NCBI GenBank assembly: GCA_938038645.1
Contig: CALHTA010000051.1
Coordinates: 1 to 5,916, forward strand
Reading direction: 5' to 3'
DNA: 5,916 nt
From: an uncultured Thiotrichaceae bacterium
Lineage (GTDB): Bacteria; Pseudomonadota; Gammaproteobacteria; Thiotrichales; Thiotrichaceae
The notes beneath the pieces were generated by a model that was not told where the DNA came from, did no database searches, and saw nothing but the letters and a program-made list of their open reading frames with translations. Positions 5,281 to 5,916 of this stretch are shown here, in pieces (the first letter of the stretch is position 1; each line of letters starts with the position of its first letter). The position numbers and the translations under genes are program-made.

Positions 5281-5916
5281 TTAAATATCCTTCATGAGAC
5301 GCAAAGCGTCGTAAATTGCTGCGTGAGTATTCCGTGCAGACACAGCATCGCCGATTCTGAATAACTGGAAAGTGCCTGCTGGGTTTTCTGCAAAATCCTG
5401 CTCTTTACCGTCAATTAGAGCGTCATAATTGACTGCCCCCAAGTTTGAAGAGTGAGGCTTGAGTTCAAAGTAGAGGTCATCAGTTGGCAATGTGCCATGA
5501 TTCACCACGACCTGATCATAAAGTTTAGTTTGGCGCAGGTCACTGTAATCTGTGCCAATAATCGCTTTTAGCTGATCGCCTTCGCTTTCAACGTCCATTA
5601 ACCTTCGGGTGACGGTGAAAGTAACGTCTTTATCTTGCAGGCTTCGCATATAAGGGACGAGATTCATCGCCATCACCTCAGGCGCGAAACTACGGTCGGG
5701 CGTCATTATTTCTACTTTAGCACCTGTGTTAGCAATCACTTCTGCGGCTTGCAAGCAAGGGTGGTCGCCAGCATCATCATAGATAAGTACATTTTTCCCC
5801 GGCGCTACATCCCCTGAAATAATATCCCAACTAGAGACAACTAAGCTGTTGCCTGTTTCTAACACTTCAGTATCGGGTAACCCTCCCGTTGCGATGATGA
5901 CCACATCGGGGTTTTC
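5281..5916 (-). CDS. Flavin-dependent amine dehydrogenase/demethylase-like oxidoreductase, C-terminal part (5' end outside window)
   Basis: The final 211 residues of a larger oxidoreductase entering from the right edge; the reading frame is open to the last base. The piece looks like the C-terminal dinucleotide-binding half of the trimethylamine dehydrogenase / dimethylglycine demethylase (DgcA) / N-methylproline demethylase group, whose N-terminal half is an Old-Yellow-Enzyme-type FMN barrel. Visible signs are VVIIATGG (5-12), a second Rossmann strand NVLIYDDAGDHP (42-53) followed by the AAEVIA helix, and a C-terminal flavin motif FRIGDAV with NTHAAIYDAL (about 186-206). Substrates in this group are methylated amines and betaine breakdown products; which one applies cannot be decided from this fragment. 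The GTG at 5904 is internal, not a start, because homologous-looking sequence (ENPD) precedes it. It is the first visible gene of the operon and ends two bases before the methyltransferase start. Confidence 0.82.
   Translation of the reverse strand, partial: ENPDVVIIATGGLPDTEVLETGNSLVVSSWDIISGDVAPGKNVLIYDDAGDHPCLQAAEVIANTGAKVEIMTPDRSFAPEVMAMNLVPYMRSLQDKDVTFTVTRRLMDVESEGDQLKAIIGTDYSDLRQTKLYDQVVVNHGTLPTDDLYFELKPHSSNLGAVNYDALIDGKEQDFAENPAGTFQLFRIGDAVSARNTHAAIYDALRLMKDI
5288..5292 (-). promoter_or_regulatory. Ribosome binding site of the TRM11-like gene
   Basis: AAGGA on the minus strand, nine bases before the TTG at 5278. It sits inside the last codons of the upstream flavoprotein gene (Met-Lys-Asp-Ile-stop), so the two genes are packed together and probably translated from one message. 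Confidence 0.65.

Noticed and set aside
5635..5817. Plus-strand open frame of 60 codons
   Set aside because: Antisense to the second Rossmann region of the flavoprotein; no supporting signals.

Overview
The window looks like chromosome of a marine or halotolerant gammaproteobacterium. This is inferred from three things: an RtcR that aligns closely, from memory, with the Escherichia coli protein; a flavin amine-dehydrogenase-type gene of the kind linked to methylated-amine and betaine breakdown; and an ectoine-synthase homologue. Base composition is moderate and even. I see no mobile element, CRISPR array, tRNA or rRNA, and the window is almost fully coding.

Left part (1-1754, minus strand): a membrane zinc metallopeptidase of the YugP type lies upstream of rtcR, the sigma-54-dependent activator of RNA repair with a CARF sensor domain. 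The C-terminal part of rtcR runs off the left edge. The 61-base gap between the two genes holds an imperfect palindrome that overlaps the peptidase stop codon.

Middle (1755-2253): a short divergent promoter region carries back-to-back -10-like boxes. It leads rightward into a stand-alone ectoine synthase homologue (ectC) on the plus strand. No ectA or ectB lies beside it. Its metal ligands and most of its ligand-contacting residues are kept, but the segment after the first metal ligand is altered.

Right part (2255-5916, minus strand): four tightly packed genes read leftward and look like one operon. In order of transcription they are the C-terminal part of an FMN/FAD amine-dehydrogenase-like oxidoreductase (entering from the right edge), a TRM11-like RNA methyltransferase starting at TTG, an EamA/DMT-family transporter, and an unrecognised outer-membrane-type lipoprotein. 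Gaps between them are 2, -1 and 7 bases. The lipoprotein gene converges on ectC with a single base between the two stop codons.

The most interesting points are the orphan EctC, the unknown lipoprotein at the end of the amine-dehydrogenase operon, and an rtcR that has no divergent rtcBA beside it. Any functional link between the flavoenzyme (methylated osmolyte breakdown), the exporter and EctC (osmolyte synthesis) is inference from proximity only.
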